NCBI GenBank assembly: GCA_018057635.1
Contig: JAGPDJ010000144.1
Coordinates: 1 to 6,547 of the forward strand
From: Ferruginibacter sp.
Lineage (GTDB): Bacteria > Bacteroidota > Bacteroidia > Chitinophagales > Chitinophagaceae
DNA length: 6,547 nt
Reading direction: 5' to 3'
Shown: positions 6,230 through 6,547 of the stretch, one piece after another
Layout of the letters: each line of letters opens with the position of its first letter
Numbering within the stretch: position 1 is the first letter of the stretch
Position numbers and translations under genes: made by a program
The notes under the pieces: generated by a model
The model's database searches: none
What the model saw: the letters and a program-made list of their open reading frames with translations, nothing else
Told to the model about the DNA's origin: nothing

Positions 6230-6320
6230 CCACAGAGTTACACAGTGTGTTGCACAGAGTTGATGAAGTATATTTATACCTCTGTGAAACTCTGTGAGTA
6301 AACTCTATGAAACTCTGTGG
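6230..6320 (+). repeat. nested inverted repeats in tandem unit 1
   Basis: The outer arms, 6230-6245 and 6305-6320, match at 14 of 16 positions, with a perfect outer 10 bp (CCACAGAGTT and AACTCTGTGG). Inside lies a second perfect 9-bp pair, CACAGAGTT at 6253-6261 with AACTCTGTG at 6288-6296. The element starts 12 bp after the pirin stop and, like the element at 2257, begins after TTAA and has an A/T-rich centre. Confidence 0.75.
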
Positions 6321-6378
6321 CAAAAAGTGTTTTACACAGAGTTAATGAAGCATATTTATTCCTCTGTGAAACACTGTG

Positions 6379-6420
6379 GCGGAATTACTGGCTGTGGAAG
6401 TGCCTATGATATCTCATTGA
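6379..6420 (+). pseudogene. duplicated tail of the pirin gene (relic of 13 codons plus stop)
   Basis: Read in frame this gives AELLAVEVPMISH and a TGA stop, against AELLMVEVPMTFH and TGA at the true end of the pirin gene (6177-6218). It has no start of its own and is preceded by hairpin repeat sequence, so it is not translated as a gene. It marks the repeat unit as having copied the gene end together with its 3' flank. The differences (Met to Ala, Thr to Ile, Phe to Ser, plus silent changes) could mean an old duplication or an origin from a related pirin gene. Confidence 0.7.
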
Positions 6421-6429
6421 TAATATTAA

Positions 6430-6520
6430 CCACAGAGTTACACAGTGTGTTGCACAGAGTTGATGAAGTATATTTATTCCTCTGTGAAACTTTGTGAAAA
6501 AACTCCATGAAACTCTGTGG
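6430..6520 (+). repeat. nested inverted repeats in tandem unit 2
   Basis: This is the same structure as in unit 1, shifted by exactly 200 bp: outer arms CCACAGAGTT at 6430-6439 and AACTCTGTGG at 6511-6520, inner arms 6453-6461 and 6488-6496. The inner right arm has one C-to-T change relative to unit 1 that leaves a G-T position, still paired as G-U in plus-strand RNA. It begins 10 bp after the duplicated pirin stop codon. Confidence 0.75.
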
Positions 6521-6547
6521 TAAAAGGTGTTTTGCACAGAGTTAATG

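Larger units (their letters stand above)
6177..6547 (+). repeat. tandem direct repeat of about 200 bp spanning the pirin 3' end; second unit runs off the window
   Basis: Unit 1 is 6177-6378 and unit 2 begins at 6379. The offset is 202 bp through the coding tail and 200 bp after a 2-bp indel near 6222. In the non-coding part, 6226-6347 against 6426-6547, I count 8 differences in 122 bases. In the coding-derived part the match is weaker (about 7 differences in 41). The whole stretch from 6219 to the window end has no credible gene; it consists of this repeat and the hairpin modules within it. A third unit may follow outside the window. Confidence 0.85.

Noticed and set aside
6294..6497. Plus-strand 67-codon open frame in the terminal repeat
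   Set aside because: It lies entirely in the hairpin repeats, its protein repeats itself because the DNA does, and it has no homology or start signal.
6230..6547. CRISPR-like array
   Set aside because: The repeats are 200 bp tandem units with palindromic sub-modules; there are no unique spacers of even length and no cas genes.

Overview
The window looks like ordinary chromosomal sequence from a low-GC member of the Bacteroidota, most likely a Chitinophagaceae-type organism. Three things support this: a DUF3078 outer-membrane protein, a family largely confined to that phylum; start regions rich in A/T with no clear Shine-Dalgarno sequence; and several matches to the Bacteroidota promoter element TAnnTTTG just upstream of genes. 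The genus cannot be fixed from this sequence alone.

Layout. Positions 1-610 (minus) hold the N-terminal two thirds of a DMT/EamA-family membrane transporter, cut by the window edge and apparently started with TTG. Diverging from it is mscL (752-1156, plus), the large mechanosensitive channel, closed by a clear hairpin terminator. A DUF3078 outer-membrane protein follows (1303-2250). Its 3' intergenic region (2251-2493) carries two diverged copies of a GC-rich hairpin repeat. Next come scpA (2526-3332, plus; chromosome segregation and condensation), a terminator, and a beta-phosphoglucomutase-like HAD hydrolase (3418-4104, plus). The HAD gene overlaps by 14 bp, tail to tail, with a minus-strand lipoprotein of the class C beta-lactamase/serine hydrolase fold (4091-5335). 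A divergent intergenic region of 166 bp with two adjacent palindromes separates the hydrolase from a pirin-family cupin gene (5502-6218, plus). From the end of that gene to the window edge lies a roughly 200-bp tandem repeat. It is built of CACAGAG...CTCTGTG hairpin modules and carries a second copy of the last codons of the pirin gene.

The genes do not form a recognisable pathway: they read as separately transcribed housekeeping and accessory genes (osmotic safety valve, envelope protein, condensin subunit, phosphatase, surface hydrolase, pirin). I see no defence system, CRISPR array, transposase, phage gene, tRNA or rRNA. The part most worth a second look is the non-coding DNA: a hairpin repeat family lying 7-12 bp after stop codons at two loci, with substitutions that partly keep pairing in plus-strand RNA, and the tandem duplication that copied the end of the pirin gene. 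No previously undescribed multi-gene system is evident.
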